NCBI RefSeq assembly: GCF_003309065.1
Contig: NZ_POAF01000001.1
Coordinates: 62,001 to 126,000, forward strand
Source: Glutamicibacter soli
GTDB taxonomy: Bacteria > Actinomycetota > Actinomycetes > Actinomycetales > Micrococcaceae
Length of the DNA stretch: 64,000 nucleotides
Direction: 5' to 3'
Shown here: positions 1 through 9,212 of the stretch, piece after piece
Layout of the letters: each line of letters begins with the position of its first letter
Position numbering within the stretch: the first letter of the stretch is position 1
Notes under the pieces: generated by a model
What the model saw: only the letters and a program-made list of their open reading frames with translations
Database searches by the model: none
Told to the model about the DNA's origin: nothing
Made by a program: the position numbers and the translations under genes

Positions 1-1914
1 ACCGCGATGATCGGGGAATACCTCACCCCCGAGGGAAGCGACTCCGCCCGCGAAAAATCAGTGGAACGGCTGCGCGAAGAGATCCGCAACGACTTCGGCC
101 TGCGCCTGATCGCCGACGACGTCGACGGCGAGATGCGCTACAGCATCGACACCAGCGACTGGTTCCTTCCCGAGGTCAGCTTCACCCCGGCCGAATCGGC
201 GATGATCTCCCTGGCCGCGAGCCTGTGGAAGGACTCCAAGCTGCAGGCCCTGGGCCTGAAGGCCGCCGCGCGGATCACCGGTTCCAGCGCCCCCGCGCCG
301 GTCGCCCCGTTCGCAGGCTCGCTGCTGCCCCGGCTCTCGCTGGACGAGCCGAACTTCCGCGAATGCGCCCTGGCAGTGTTCAACCGCAAAACCGTCAAGT
401 TCAACTACGTCACCGCCGGCAACGTCGAATCGGTGCGCGAGGTGGACATGTGGGGGATCGGCCAGCGCTTCGGCAACTGGTACTTCACCGGCTTCGACCA
501 CACCCGCGACGCCCAGCGCGTCTTCCGTCTCTCGCGCGTGGTGGGCAACTTCAAGACCACCATTCGGCGCGGCGGCACCAGCAGCGCCGGCTACCGGCCG
601 CGTCCGGCGGACTTCAGCATGTCCCAGGTGCTGCTGGACTTCGACCTGCGCAATCCCGGGCACCTGGCCACCGTTGAAATCCGCGACGACGCCGCCACCC
701 CGCTGCGCGTGCGAGCCCTGAACGGCGCCTCCAGCCAGAACCCGCTGCACATCGCCTATGCCGACCCCGAGTCCTTCGCCTCCGAGCTGGCCGCCTACGG
801 CCCCGCGGTGAAGGTGCTCGAGCCCGCGCCGCTGGCCGAGCAGGTCGCCGCCACGCTGCGCGCCGCCCGCGACGCCCAGGTGCAGCTGGCCGGGGACCCG
901 CGCATGCACAATGCCTCCTTCAGGGCGCAGCGCGCCGCCGGGCGCGGAACCACCGCCACCCAGGTGCTGCGCAACATCGACATGATCCAGTACGTGGTCT
1001 CCCACGGGGTGGTCGAGATCAAGGAGCTCGCCGATCGCTACCAGATGCCGGTGGACAAGGTCCGCGAGGAACTGGCGATGATCATGATGTGCGGCGTACC
1101 GGGAGGCCAGCACGACGAGCTGATCAACGTCAACGACGGGGACCTGGAGGCTGACACCGTCACCATCTCCAACGCCGCGCTGCTGGCCGAGCCGCAGAAG
1201 CTCGCCCCGCTGGAAGCCGTCGCCGTGCTCGGCGGGCTGAACGCGCTGGCCAGCATCCCCAAGTTCGAGCACCGCGAGGTGCTGGCCTCGGCGCTGGAGA
1301 AGATCAACGCTGCGGTGGCCCGCTTCGACGGCTGGAACGGCTCGCTGGGCTTCGCCCTGTCCCAGGTGCGCGAGCACGACATCCCCGCCCAGCTGGTGGA
1401 TGCGGTGCTCGGCTCCCAGGTGCTCTCCATCGACTACTACTCCGCCCACTCGCAGGCGCACCAGCGCCGCGAGGTGGAGCCGGTGCGGCTGGTGGAGGAC
1501 GGCGCGACCCAGTACCTGCGCGCCTGGTGCCGCACCCGCGAAGATCTGCTGACCTTCCGCGTGGACCGCATCCTGGATGCCGAGGCCACCGGAGAGGTCT
1601 TCGAGCGCGGGCCGCGCCACCGTGACGACGAGGAACTGGACATGCGCTACCGCGGCTCGGCCGAGGACCTGCAGGCGGTGCTCTACGTGGACGACGAGGA
1701 GCTGCCGGCAGTGGAGTCCTTCCAACCTTCGGAATGGTCGAGCTCGAAAATCGGCAACGGCTACCTGGCCAAGGTGCGGATCTCCTACGATCTGGTGCCT
1801 GCGCCGCTGGTGGCCCGCCACGGCGGTAAGATTGCAGTGATCTCTCCCGACGCTACGCGCGAACGCGTGCGCGAGTGGTTGGACGAAGCTATCCGGATGT
1901 ATGAGGATAAATAA
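1..1914 (+). CDS. pafBC: PafBC, fused WYL-domain transcriptional activator (5' end outside window)
   Basis: The reading frame is open to the window edge, so the N-terminal helix-turn-helix of the first half is missing. At least 635 residues are visible. There are two repeats of the PafB/PafC plan: a WYL domain near residues 120-200, a second winged-HTH region near 325-375 and a second WYL domain near 470-560. In actinobacteria PafB and PafC sit by the Pup-proteasome genes and activate the LexA/RecA-independent DNA damage response. They are separate proteins in mycobacteria, but one fused protein in Arthrobacter relatives, as here. The next gene starts directly at the stop codon (TAAATG), so the two are translationally coupled. 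The ligand sensed by the WYL domains cannot be read from sequence. Confidence 0.9.
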   Translation, partial: TAMIGEYLTPEGSDSAREKSVERLREEIRNDFGLRLIADDVDGEMRYSIDTSDWFLPEVSFTPAESAMISLAASLWKDSKLQALGLKAAARITGSSAPAPVAPFAGSLLPRLSLDEPNFRECALAVFNRKTVKFNYVTAGNVESVREVDMWGIGQRFGNWYFTGFDHTRDAQRVFRLSRVVGNFKTTIRRGGTSSAGYRPRPADFSMSQVLLDFDLRNPGHLATVEIRDDAATPLRVRALNGASSQNPLHIAYADPESFASELAAYGPAVKVLEPAPLAEQVAATLRAARDAQVQLAGDPRMHNASFRAQRAAGRGTTATQVLRNIDMIQYVVSHGVVEIKELADRYQMPVDKVREELAMIMMCGVPGGQHDELINVNDGDLEADTVTISNAALLAEPQKLAPLEAVAVLGGLNALASIPKFEHREVLASALEKINAAVARFDGWNGSLGFALSQVREHDIPAQLVDAVLGSQVLSIDYYSAHSQAHQRREVEPVRLVEDGATQYLRAWCRTREDLLTFRVDRILDAEATGEVFERGPRHRDDEELDMRYRGSAEDLQAVLYVDDEELPAVESFQPSEWSSSKIGNGYLAKVRISYDLVPAPLVARHGGKIAVISPDATRERVREWLDEAIRMYEDK

Positions 1915-2274
1915 ATGCTCCCTTGGTGGTTCTGGACCTTGCTGTGGACGGTACTCGTCCTGGCGACCCTGCTCTGCGCGGTGCTGGCCGGCTTCCGGCT
2001 GTTCCGCCAGGGCGTGAAGGTGTTCGACACGCTGGGGGAGGCCTCCGAGCAGCTGGGCGCCGAATTCGCCAAGCCCGGCACCGTCGTGGAGTATGCCGCG
2101 GTGGGCCGCCGCTACCCGCACGGCACCGCGGCAACCCACGCTGACCCGAAGAAAATCAAAAAGCTTTTGCGCAAGGGCAAGGCAGAACGCATCCAGGCAC
2201 GACGGGTGCGCCGCGTGGCGCGTCGCGCCAAGCGAGGCCAGGCACAGAACATGCGGGACTTGGGCCTGTTCTAA
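1915..2274 (+). CDS. Small single-pass membrane protein between pafBC and tatA
   Basis: The 119-residue protein begins with a Trp/Leu-rich hydrophobic stretch (about residues 3-28) that looks like one membrane helix. It ends in a strongly basic tail rich in Lys and Arg (about 80-115). No enzymatic motif is visible. Its ATG abuts the pafBC stop codon and tatA follows after a 32-bp gap, so it is part of the pafBC-tat-helY operon. Small proteins of this kind at this position are usual in Micrococcaceae, but I know of no assigned function. The basic tail could contact nucleic acid or lipid head groups; that is speculation. Confidence 0.8.
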   Translation: MLPWWFWTLLWTVLVLATLLCAVLAGFRLFRQGVKVFDTLGEASEQLGAEFAKPGTVVEYAAVGRRYPHGTAATHADPKKIKKLLRKGKAERIQARRVRRVARRAKRGQAQNMRDLGLF

Positions 2275-2306
2275 CGTAGACTTGAACTTGAGAGAAGGGA
2301 ATCCAC

Positions 2307-2522
2307 ATGGGTGGCTTGCAGGGATGGCACTTGGTCATCATTATCGTTTTGGCGCTGCTGCTTTTCGGCGCGCCGAAGCTTCCAGGACTGGCGCGTTCAA
2401 TGGGCCAGTCGCTGCGCATTTTCAAGTCGGAAGTCCGCCAGATGAAGGACGACGACCCTAAATCGGAGACCATTGACGGAACCGTCAATGACTCGAATCC
2501 CAACGAAAAGAACAACTCGTAG
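2307..2522 (+). CDS. tatA: Sec-independent translocase subunit TatA
   Basis: At 71 residues this has the TatA plan: a short N-terminus, one membrane helix (about residues 7-20), the hinge Phe-Gly ([11 protein letters not shown]), an amphipathic helix to about residue 45 and a charged tail. TatA forms the size-variable pore of the twin-arginine pathway, which exports folded proteins such as the Rieske subunit QcrA encoded in this window. An AGAAGGGAA Shine-Dalgarno lies before the ATG. tatC follows 9 bp after the stop, so both subunits come from one message. No tatB is seen in the window. Confidence 0.95.
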   Translation: MGGLQGWHLVIIIVLALLLFGAPKLPGLARSMGQSLRIFKSEVRQMKDDDPKSETIDGTVNDSNPNEKNNS

Positions 2523-2531
2523 ACCTTTTCA

Positions 2532-3398
2532 GTGGGAACTAACGCTAAGAAACCCCCGCGGACGAAGAAGAAGCGGGTCAAAAACGACGAAGGGCGGATG
2601 TCTCTCAAAGAGCATCTCGTCGAGGCACGCAACCGGCTGTTCAAGTCGCTGATCGCTCTGGCGCTTGGCACCATCGCCGGCTTCTTCCTCTATGACCAGC
2701 TGCTGGCGTTGATCATCGCCCCGGTGAACGCCGCGGGTGGCGCGGTCAACTTCACGGCAGTCATGTCACCGTTCGACATCATGATCAAGGTCGCGCTGTT
2801 CGTCGGCCTGGTGATCTCCTCGCCGGTCTGGATCTACCAGATCTGGGCGTTCATCGTCCCGGGGCTGAAGAAGAAAGAACGCCGCATGTCGATGGCCTTC
2901 GCGGCCGTCGCGGTTCCGCTGTTCCTCTTCGGCGTGTCCATGGCGTACTTCATCCTGCCGTTCGCGCTGCACTTCTTCATCGGCCTGACCCCGGTAAACT
3001 CCGAGATCCTGGTCACCGTCGACAGCTACCTGCCATTCGTCTTCCGGCTGCTGCTGGCCTTCGGCCTGGCCATGCTGGTGCCGGTGCTCATGGTGGGCCT
3101 GAACATGGTCGGCGTGCTGTCTTCCAAGGTGATCCTGAAGAACTGGCGCATCACGGTATTCCTGATAGCCCTGGTCGCCGCGATGGCGGCCCCGGGCGGC
3201 GACGCGATCACGATGTTCGCGCTGGCCGGGCCATTGTTCGTCACCTTCGCCGCAGCCACCTTGTTCTGCTACATCAATGACAAGAAGCGCGCCAAGAAGC
3301 AGAAGATCCAGGACGCGGAGAACGAACGCCTCGCCTCCGGCGCGGTATCGGACATCGACGCACCAAGCACCATCGAGGAACCGAACTCCAAGCTGTAG
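2532..3398 (+). CDS. tatC: Sec-independent translocase subunit TatC
   Basis: The 288-residue protein has six predicted membrane segments. The conserved TatC N-terminal region is present, with 'SLKEHLVEARNRL' before the first helix and the Glu and Arg residues that bind the twin-arginine signal. Family members are usually about 250-300 residues. The start is GTG at 2532 with no good Shine-Dalgarno, 9 bp after tatA, so translation probably depends on coupling to tatA. The N-terminus before the first helix and the C-terminus are both Lys/Arg-rich, as in other actinobacteria. It acts in the cytoplasmic membrane with TatA. Confidence 0.95.
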   Translation: MGTNAKKPPRTKKKRVKNDEGRMSLKEHLVEARNRLFKSLIALALGTIAGFFLYDQLLALIIAPVNAAGGAVNFTAVMSPFDIMIKVALFVGLVISSPVWIYQIWAFIVPGLKKKERRMSMAFAAVAVPLFLFGVSMAYFILPFALHFFIGLTPVNSEILVTVDSYLPFVFRLLLAFGLAMLVPVLMVGLNMVGVLSSKVILKNWRITVFLIALVAAMAAPGGDAITMFALAGPLFVTFAAATLFCYINDKKRAKKQKIQDAENERLASGAVSDIDAPSTIEEPNSKL

Positions 3399-3474
3399 CC
3401 TCCGCTGCGGCGCACACCACCACCTCGTGTTTTCGGAAGCGGGTGACACCGTTTCCAGAAAGTGAACGGCCCCT

Positions 3475-6261
3475 GTGACTTCCCCCGCGGAACGCTACGC
3501 GAATTCCAAGGCGCGCCAGGTCGAATTCGGCACCAGCCTGCCGGACTTCCGGGCAACCCTTTCCTTCGACCTGGATCCGTTCCAGGCCGAGGCCTGCCGC
3601 AAGGTCGCCGAGGGACACGGCGTCCTGGTGGCAGCTCCGACCGGAGCCGGCAAAACGGTGGTGGGGGAGTTCGCGATCTTCCAGGCCATGGCCGAGAACC
3701 GCAAGGCCTTCTACACCACGCCCATCAAGGCGCTGAGCAACCAGAAGTTCACCGAGCTGGTCAAGGTCTACGGCCCGGAGAAGGTGGGCCTGCTCACCGG
3801 CGACACCTCCATCAACTCCGAGGCGCAGATCGTGGTGATGACCACCGAGGTGCTGCGCAACATGCTCTACGCGGACTCGCAGACCCTGGACGGGCTGGGC
3901 TACGTCATCATGGACGAGGTCCACTACCTGGCGGACAAGTTCCGCGGCGCGGTCTGGGAAGAAGTGATCATCCACCTTCCCTCCAACGTGCAGATCATCT
4001 CGCTGTCCGCCACCGTCTCCAATGCCGAGGAATTCGGCGGCTGGCTGGACACCGTGCGCGGGGACACTGACATCATCGTCTCCGAGGTGCGTCCGGTGCC
4101 GCTGTTCCAGCACGTCATGGTCGGCCCGAACCTGGTGGACCTGTTCGCCGAGGACGTCGCGTTCGACAAGGTCGCCGAGGGCGACATCAAGGCCAGCGTC
4201 AACCCCGAACTGCGCAAGCTCGTGCGCAGCCACAGCCCCGGCGGGCGTGTGCAGCGCGGACGCGGCCGGGGACCGGCCCGCGGGCCGCAGCGCGCGCCTG
4301 GGCTCAGCCAGCGCGTCTCGCGCTCCTCGGTCATCGCCAGGCTTGACCGCGCCGGGCTGCTGCCGGCCATCTTCTTCATCTTCTCCCGCAAGGGCTGCGA
4401 CATGGCGGTGCAGCAGTGCGCCATGGCGGATCTGCGCCTGACCACCAACGAGGAAGCCGCCGAAATCGCGCAGGCGCTTGACGAGGTGGCCTACCGGATC
4501 CCCAACGAGGACCTGGACGTGCTCGAATTCTGGAGCTGGCGCGACGGGCTGGTGCGCGGCTTCGCCTCCCACCACGCCGGCCTGCTGCCGATCTTCAAGG
4601 AAATTGTCGAGGACCTGTTCGCCCGCAACCTGGTCAAGGTAGTGTTCGCCACCGAAACCCTGGCCCTGGGCGTGAACATGCCGGCCCGCTCGGTGGTGTT
4701 GGAAAAGCTGGTCAAGTTCAACGGCGAATCCCACGTGCAGATTTCCTCGGGGGAGTACACCCAGCTCACCGGGCGCGCCGGACGGCGCGGCATCGACGTG
4801 GAGGGCCATTCCATCGTGCTGTGGAACCCCGACATGGAACCCGAGGCGCTGGCCGGACTGGCCTCGCGGCGCACCTACCCGCTGAACTCCTCGTTCCGCC
4901 CGACCTACAACATGTCCACGAACCTGTTGGCGCAGTTCGGCCGCGAGCAGACCCGCCAGATCCTGGAAAGCTCCTTCGCCCAGTACCAGGCGGACCGCTC
5001 GGTGGTGGGCATGGCCCGGCAGGTGCGCTCCAAGGAAGAGTCCCTGGCCGGCTATGCCAAGTCCATGGAATGCCACCTGGGTGACTTCACCGAATACCTG
5101 AAGCTGCAGCGCGAGCTGGCGGCGCTGGAGAAGACCGCCGCGAAGTCGCGGCGGCACGAGCGGCGCTCGGCCGCCGAGCGCTCCTTGCAGGCCGTGATCC
5201 GCGGCGACGTGGTGGACCTGCCCGGTGGGCGCCGCTTCGGCCGCGCGGTGATCGTCGCGCTGGATGAGGCGATGTACAACCCGAGACACACCGTGCTGAC
5301 CGAGGAAGGCCAGCTGCGCCGGCTCTCCTCCGAAGACCTGAACGGGCCGCTGCAGATCGTCTCGCGCATCCGCATCCCCAAGGGATTCACCGGCAAGAGC
5401 CCCAAGGAGCGCCGCGACCTGGCCTCCTCGCTGCGCAACGCGATCTACGATCACCGCCCGCCGCGCCAGGACGCGCAGAGCTTCGACTTCGACGGCTCGG
5501 ATTCCTTCGAGCGCGAGATCGAGAAGCTGCGCCTGGAACTGCGCGACCACCCGTGCCACGCCTGCTCCGAGCGCGAGGACCACATGCGCTGGGCCGACCG
5601 CTACTGGAAGCTGAAGAAGGACACCGACAAGGCCCGGCGCAACATCCGCGGCCGCACCAATACGATTGCCACCCAGTTCGACAAGGTCTGCAAGGTCCTG
5701 GAACAGTTCGGCTACCTGGTCCCGAGCTCCGGCGGGGAGGACTTCAGCATCACCGACGCCGGCCGGCGCCTGCGCCGCATCTACGGCGAACGCGACCTGC
5801 TCACCAGCCAGGTGCTGGAAACCGGCAAGCTGACCGGGCTGAAAGCCGAGGAGCTGTGCGCCGTGGTCGCCTTCCTGGTCTACCAGGGCCGGCGCGACTA
5901 CGACAGGCCGGACCCGAAGATGCCCACCGAGAAGATCGCCGACATCTTCACCCAGACCATCAACATCTGGGGCCCGCTCTCGGACGCCGAGGAGGCACTG
6001 GGCCTGGAGCCCACCGCCCCGCCGGAGTCCGGGCTGATCTGGCCGATGTACAAGTGGGCTCGCGGCTCCAGCCTGAACAGCGCGCTGCGCGGCACCGACC
6101 TGGCCCCGGGCGACTTCGTGCGCTGGGCCAAGCAGGTCATCGACACCCTTGACCAGTTCGCCAAGAACACCGACCTGCCTCCTCAGCTGGTGCGCGGCGC
6201 CTACCAGGCAGCGGACAGCATCAAGCGCGGCGTCGTCGCCTATTCGAACGTGCTGGACTAG
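3475..6261 (+). CDS. helY: Ski2-like DEAD/DEAH-box RNA helicase (HelY family)
   Basis: The 928-residue protein carries the superfamily-2 motifs in order: Walker A 'PTGAGKT' near residue 57, motif Ia 'TTPIKALSNQKF', motif II 'DEVHY' near 145, motif III 'LSAT' near 180, and late motifs 'LALGVNMPARSVV' and 'QLTGRAGRRG' near 400-440. The C-terminal half is the DSHCT type found in Ski2/Mtr4 relatives. Length matches mycobacterial HelY (about 900 residues). It starts with GTG at 3475. The position after tatAC is conserved in actinobacteria. The physiological RNA substrate is not established. Confidence 0.92.
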   Translation: MTSPAERYANSKARQVEFGTSLPDFRATLSFDLDPFQAEACRKVAEGHGVLVAAPTGAGKTVVGEFAIFQAMAENRKAFYTTPIKALSNQKFTELVKVYGPEKVGLLTGDTSINSEAQIVVMTTEVLRNMLYADSQTLDGLGYVIMDEVHYLADKFRGAVWEEVIIHLPSNVQIISLSATVSNAEEFGGWLDTVRGDTDIIVSEVRPVPLFQHVMVGPNLVDLFAEDVAFDKVAEGDIKASVNPELRKLVRSHSPGGRVQRGRGRGPARGPQRAPGLSQRVSRSSVIARLDRAGLLPAIFFIFSRKGCDMAVQQCAMADLRLTTNEEAAEIAQALDEVAYRIPNEDLDVLEFWSWRDGLVRGFASHHAGLLPIFKEIVEDLFARNLVKVVFATETLALGVNMPARSVVLEKLVKFNGESHVQISSGEYTQLTGRAGRRGIDVEGHSIVLWNPDMEPEALAGLASRRTYPLNSSFRPTYNMSTNLLAQFGREQTRQILESSFAQYQADRSVVGMARQVRSKEESLAGYAKSMECHLGDFTEYLKLQRELAALEKTAAKSRRHERRSAAERSLQAVIRGDVVDLPGGRRFGRAVIVALDEAMYNPRHTVLTEEGQLRRLSSEDLNGPLQIVSRIRIPKGFTGKSPKERRDLASSLRNAIYDHRPPRQDAQSFDFDGSDSFEREIEKLRLELRDHPCHACSEREDHMRWADRYWKLKKDTDKARRNIRGRTNTIATQFDKVCKVLEQFGYLVPSSGGEDFSITDAGRRLRRIYGERDLLTSQVLETGKLTGLKAEELCAVVAFLVYQGRRDYDRPDPKMPTEKIADIFTQTINIWGPLSDAEEALGLEPTAPPESGLIWPMYKWARGSSLNSALRGTDLAPGDFVRWAKQVIDTLDQFAKNTDLPPQLVRGAYQAADSIKRGVVAYSNVLD

Positions 6262-6330
6262 CGCGCCGCACCCGCAGATTTTTCGCGCCGGGCCCGCCCC
6301 GGCGGCTTGCAATGAAAAGGAAGTTAGCTC

Positions 6331-7938
6331 ATGGCAAAAACCCTGTACCGCAATGGTTCGGTGTACTCGGCCGCTGACCCGTTCGCGACCTCGATGGTCG
6401 TGGACGGCGACACCGTGGCCTGGATCGGCGGTGAAGAGGCCGCGGACCGCCACGCGGAGACCGTGGACGAGGTCATCGACCTGTACGGCGCGCTGATCAC
6501 CCCCGCCTTCGTGGAGTCGCACACCCACCTTGCCGCGCTGGGCCGCACCCTGGCCGGAGCCGACCTTGGCACCGCCGACAGCGCCGCCGCGCTGCTGGCG
6601 CTGGTTTCCGAACGCGCCCGCGCCTCGGCCTCGCTGGTGCTGGCCCAGGGCTGGGACAACTCCTCGTGGGCCCAGCCGGAGCTGCCGGGCGAGGCGGAGC
6701 TGACTGCCGCCGCCGACGGGCGCGGCTATTACCTGGTGCGCCGCGACGTGCACAGCGCCCTGGTCAACCGGAAGCTGCTCGACGAGCTGGACCTGGGCGA
6801 CATCGCCTCGGGTGTGGTGCGCGGCGCCGAGCACGACGCGGTGCGCGAGGCCCTGGTCGGCACCGCCGCCGACGCCGACTACCAGCGCCTGGCCCTGGAG
6901 CACTACGCCTCGCGCGGCTTCGGCACCGTGGTGGAAATGGCGGCCCCGCACCTGGAAGGCCGCGCCGCGCTGGATGAGCTGCTGGCGCTGGACAACGGCG
7001 AACTTCCTGCGGTCTACGCGTTCTGGGGCGAACTGGTCTCCGACGCCGAGCGCGCCGACGAGCTGATGCGCAGCTTCCCGGCCGGCCGCGTGCTGGGCCT
7101 GGGCGGCGACCTGCGGGTCGACGGCTCGCTGGGCAGCCACACCGCCTACCTGCGCGAAGACTACTCCGATGCGCCGGGCACCCGCGGCACCCTCTACCTG
7201 GAGCGCGAGCAGATTGCCGCCCACCTGGTCGCCTGCAGCCAGCGCGGCATCCAGGCCGCATTCCACGTGATCGGCGACGGCGCGCTGGACACCCTGCTGG
7301 ACGCCTTCGACCTGGCCGCCGAGCAGATCGGCACCGCCAAGCTGCAGATGTGCCGCCACCGCATCGAGCACGCCGAGATGGTGGACGATGCCGCCCGCCA
7401 GCGCCTGCTGCAGTACTCGATCATGGTCTCCATGCAGCCTGCCTTCGACGCCGCATGGGCCGGCGAGGGCGGCATGTACCAGGCTCGTCTGGGTCAGCGC
7501 GCGCAGGGCATGAACAACCTCTCCGCGATGTTCTCTTCCGGCGTGCCGCTGGTGCTGGGCTCTGACGCCCCGGTCACCGAGGTGGACGGCTGGAAGATCG
7601 TGCGCGCCGCGATGAACATGGCGGACGCCGAGTCCCGCATCTCCGCCCGCGCCGCCTTCCTGGCCCAGACCCGCTCCACCTACCGCGCCATGGGGGAGAA
7701 CAACCCGCTGGCCGGCCAGCTGGTCATCGGCGCCCCGGCGACCTTCGCCGTGTGGAGCGCCTCGGAGCTGGCAGTGCAGACCCCGGACGTGCGCATCAGC
7801 TCCTGGAGCACCGACGCCCGCGCCGGCACCCCGATGCTCCCGGTCGTCGATGAGCAGATCCCCGCCTGCCTGCGCACCGTGCGCGCCGGGCGGATCCTGT
7901 TCGACCAGCTGGAAGCCGCGGCGGGAGCCTCGCTGTAG
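6331..7938 (+). CDS. YtcJ-like amidohydrolase
   Basis: The 535-residue protein belongs to the amidohydrolase superfamily, YtcJ/LAF3-like branch. Metal-ligand motifs are visible: 'ESHTHL' near residue 62, 'FHVIGDGALD' near 312, 'HRIEHAEM' near 345, and 'LGSDAPVTEVDGWK' near 410. Members hydrolyse amide bonds, often N-acyl groups, using a zinc or other divalent ion. The substrate is not predictable here. An AAAAGGAAG Shine-Dalgarno precedes the ATG and the gap to helY is 69 bp. An amidohydrolase next to the ppm1-rbpA pair is a recurring actinobacterial arrangement. Confidence 0.88.
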   Translation: MAKTLYRNGSVYSAADPFATSMVVDGDTVAWIGGEEAADRHAETVDEVIDLYGALITPAFVESHTHLAALGRTLAGADLGTADSAAALLALVSERARASASLVLAQGWDNSSWAQPELPGEAELTAAADGRGYYLVRRDVHSALVNRKLLDELDLGDIASGVVRGAEHDAVREALVGTAADADYQRLALEHYASRGFGTVVEMAAPHLEGRAALDELLALDNGELPAVYAFWGELVSDAERADELMRSFPAGRVLGLGGDLRVDGSLGSHTAYLREDYSDAPGTRGTLYLEREQIAAHLVACSQRGIQAAFHVIGDGALDTLLDAFDLAAEQIGTAKLQMCRHRIEHAEMVDDAARQRLLQYSIMVSMQPAFDAAWAGEGGMYQARLGQRAQGMNNLSAMFSSGVPLVLGSDAPVTEVDGWKIVRAAMNMADAESRISARAAFLAQTRSTYRAMGENNPLAGQLVIGAPATFAVWSASELAVQTPDVRISSWSTDARAGTPMLPVVDEQIPACLRTVRAGRILFDQLEAAAGASL

Positions 7939-8334
7939 CCGTTGCGGCGGGTCTGCGGAAAATTCGCAATATTTTGTCTGACTTGAAGATATTAGACGAA
8001 GATTCTGGTCACCAGTCGGTTGACAGTCTGGGTGGGTCACCCATTAGGCTGTACTAAGCGCCTCTTCGTGATGCACCCAGCATTGTGTTCGAAATGACGC
8101 AATTTGAATAGCGATCCCCGGTGACCTTAGATAACATTTCCCAAGTTTTCCAACCTGTGAAATAGGGCCGAAGTCACTGGGGATCGTTGCGTTTTCCTGT
8201 GTCTGGGGCGATGCCCGCCGTGCCGGGTGAGTATACTTTGAATTTGGATCAGCCCTCATACCGCAGTATTCCGGGCATGCCCCCGTGCCCCGTGAGGGCT
8301 CATTGCAGCCGTTTACCAAGAAAGGTGCCGCCGA
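7939..8334 (+). promoter_or_regulatory. 396-bp upstream region of ppm1 with promoter-like boxes and inverted repeats
   Basis: No credible gene is present. A TTGACA box (8020-8025) and a TAGGCT box (8045-8050) are 19 bp apart and face ppm1. A second -10-like TATACT lies at 8232-8237. An inverted repeat of 14 bp with one mismatch pairs 8112-8125 with 8173-8186. Nearer the gene, AGCCCTCA (8251-8258) pairs with TGAGGGCT (8293-8300) and encloses GGGCA (8273-8277) pairing with TGCCC (8286-8290). This looks like a structured leader or a small RNA. No known riboswitch class was recognised. Confidence 0.45.
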
Positions 8335-9063
8335 GTGCGCGTCATTACGATCATTCCGACCTACAACGAACTGGAATCCCTCCCGCTGACGGTCGGAAGG
8401 CTCCGGAGTGCTGTTCCTGACTCGGACGTACTGATCGTCGACGACAACTCGCCCGACGGCACCGGCGAACTGGCCGACAAGATGGCCGCCGAGGACAGCA
8501 ACATCCATGTGCTGCACCGCACCGGCAAGGACGGCCTGGGCGCCGCCTACATCGCAGGCTTCGAGTGGGCTCTGGCCCGCGACTACGACGTGCTGGTTGA
8601 GATGGACGCCGACGGCTCGCACATGCCCGAGCAGCTTCCGCGCCTGCTGGAAGCCAGCGCCGCCGGAGCGGACCTGGTCATCGGATCGCGCTGGGTCAAG
8701 GGCGGCGAGGTCGTGAACTGGCCGCTGCTGCGCAAGATCATTTCCCGCGGCGGCTCCTTCTACTCGCGCACCATGCTCGGCCTGCCGCTGCGCGACATCA
8801 CCGCCGGCTACCGTGCCTTCAAGCGCCAGACCCTGGAGGAAATCGACTTCGACGCGGTCGAGTCGCGTGGCTACGGATTCCAGGTGGACATGACCTTCCG
8901 CGTGGCCATGATGCGCAAGCGCATCGTCGAGGTCCCGGTGACCTTCGTGGAGCGCGAACTGGGCGCGTCGAAGATGAGCGGCAACATCGTTTTCGAAGCG
9001 ATGTGGAACGTGACCCGCTGGGGTCTTGGCGCCCGCTGGAAGAAGCTGACTTCCCGCAAGTAG
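8335..9063 (+). CDS. ppm1: Polyprenol monophosphomannose synthase (GT2 family)
   Basis: The 242-residue protein is a family-2 glycosyltransferase of the dolichol-phosphate-mannose synthase type. It shows the nucleotide-binding 'IPTYNE', the 'IVDDNSPDGTG' acidic motif near residue 35, 'EMDADGSH' near 95 and the 'GYRAFKR' motif near 160. It transfers mannose from GDP-mannose to polyprenyl phosphate, the donor for lipoglycan synthesis and protein O-mannosylation. There is no fused Lnt domain, unlike M. tuberculosis Ppm1, where synthase and acyltransferase are joined. The start is GTG after an AAGAAAGGTG site. It converges with rbpA, a conserved actinobacterial pairing. Confidence 0.93.
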   Translation: MRVITIIPTYNELESLPLTVGRLRSAVPDSDVLIVDDNSPDGTGELADKMAAEDSNIHVLHRTGKDGLGAAYIAGFEWALARDYDVLVEMDADGSHMPEQLPRLLEASAAGADLVIGSRWVKGGEVVNWPLLRKIISRGGSFYSRTMLGLPLRDITAGYRAFKRQTLEEIDFDAVESRGYGFQVDMTFRVAMMRKRIVEVPVTFVERELGASKMSGNIVFEAMWNVTRWGLGARWKKLTSRK

Positions 9064-9083
9064 CATCCCCTCCCAAACCACTC

Positions 9084-9119
9084 GCGGCGGCCGCGAAGCC
9101 CAGGCTTCGCGGCCGCCGC
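9084..9119. terminator. 17-bp perfect hairpin after ppm1
   Basis: Arms at 9084-9100 and 9103-9119 are perfect reverse complements, with only 2 nt between them. The GC-rich hairpin directly follows the ppm1 stop. No strong T-run follows, so it may act with the next hairpin. Confidence 0.7.
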
Positions 9120-9153
9120 ATTGTTGCGCCCGGCCATGCCGGGCATTAAAAGA

Positions 9154-9200
9154 CTGCGGGCCGGTTCCCCTTCCGAATCGGAAGGGGAACCGGCCCGCAG
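9154..9200. terminator. 22-bp perfect hairpin between convergent ppm1 and rbpA
   Basis: Arms at 9154-9175 and 9179-9200 are perfect reverse complements with a 3-nt loop. The hairpin lies between the two convergent stop codons and probably stops transcription from both sides. Confidence 0.8.
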
Positions 9201-9212
9201 TGCCGCTGCTGC

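Noticed and set aside
3274-8040. A 1588-codon open frame on the minus strand
   Set aside because: It is antisense to helY and the amidohydrolase gene, which carry clear family motifs. The translation is low-complexity (His/Gln/Ala/Val-rich), as expected for a shadow of high-GC codons.
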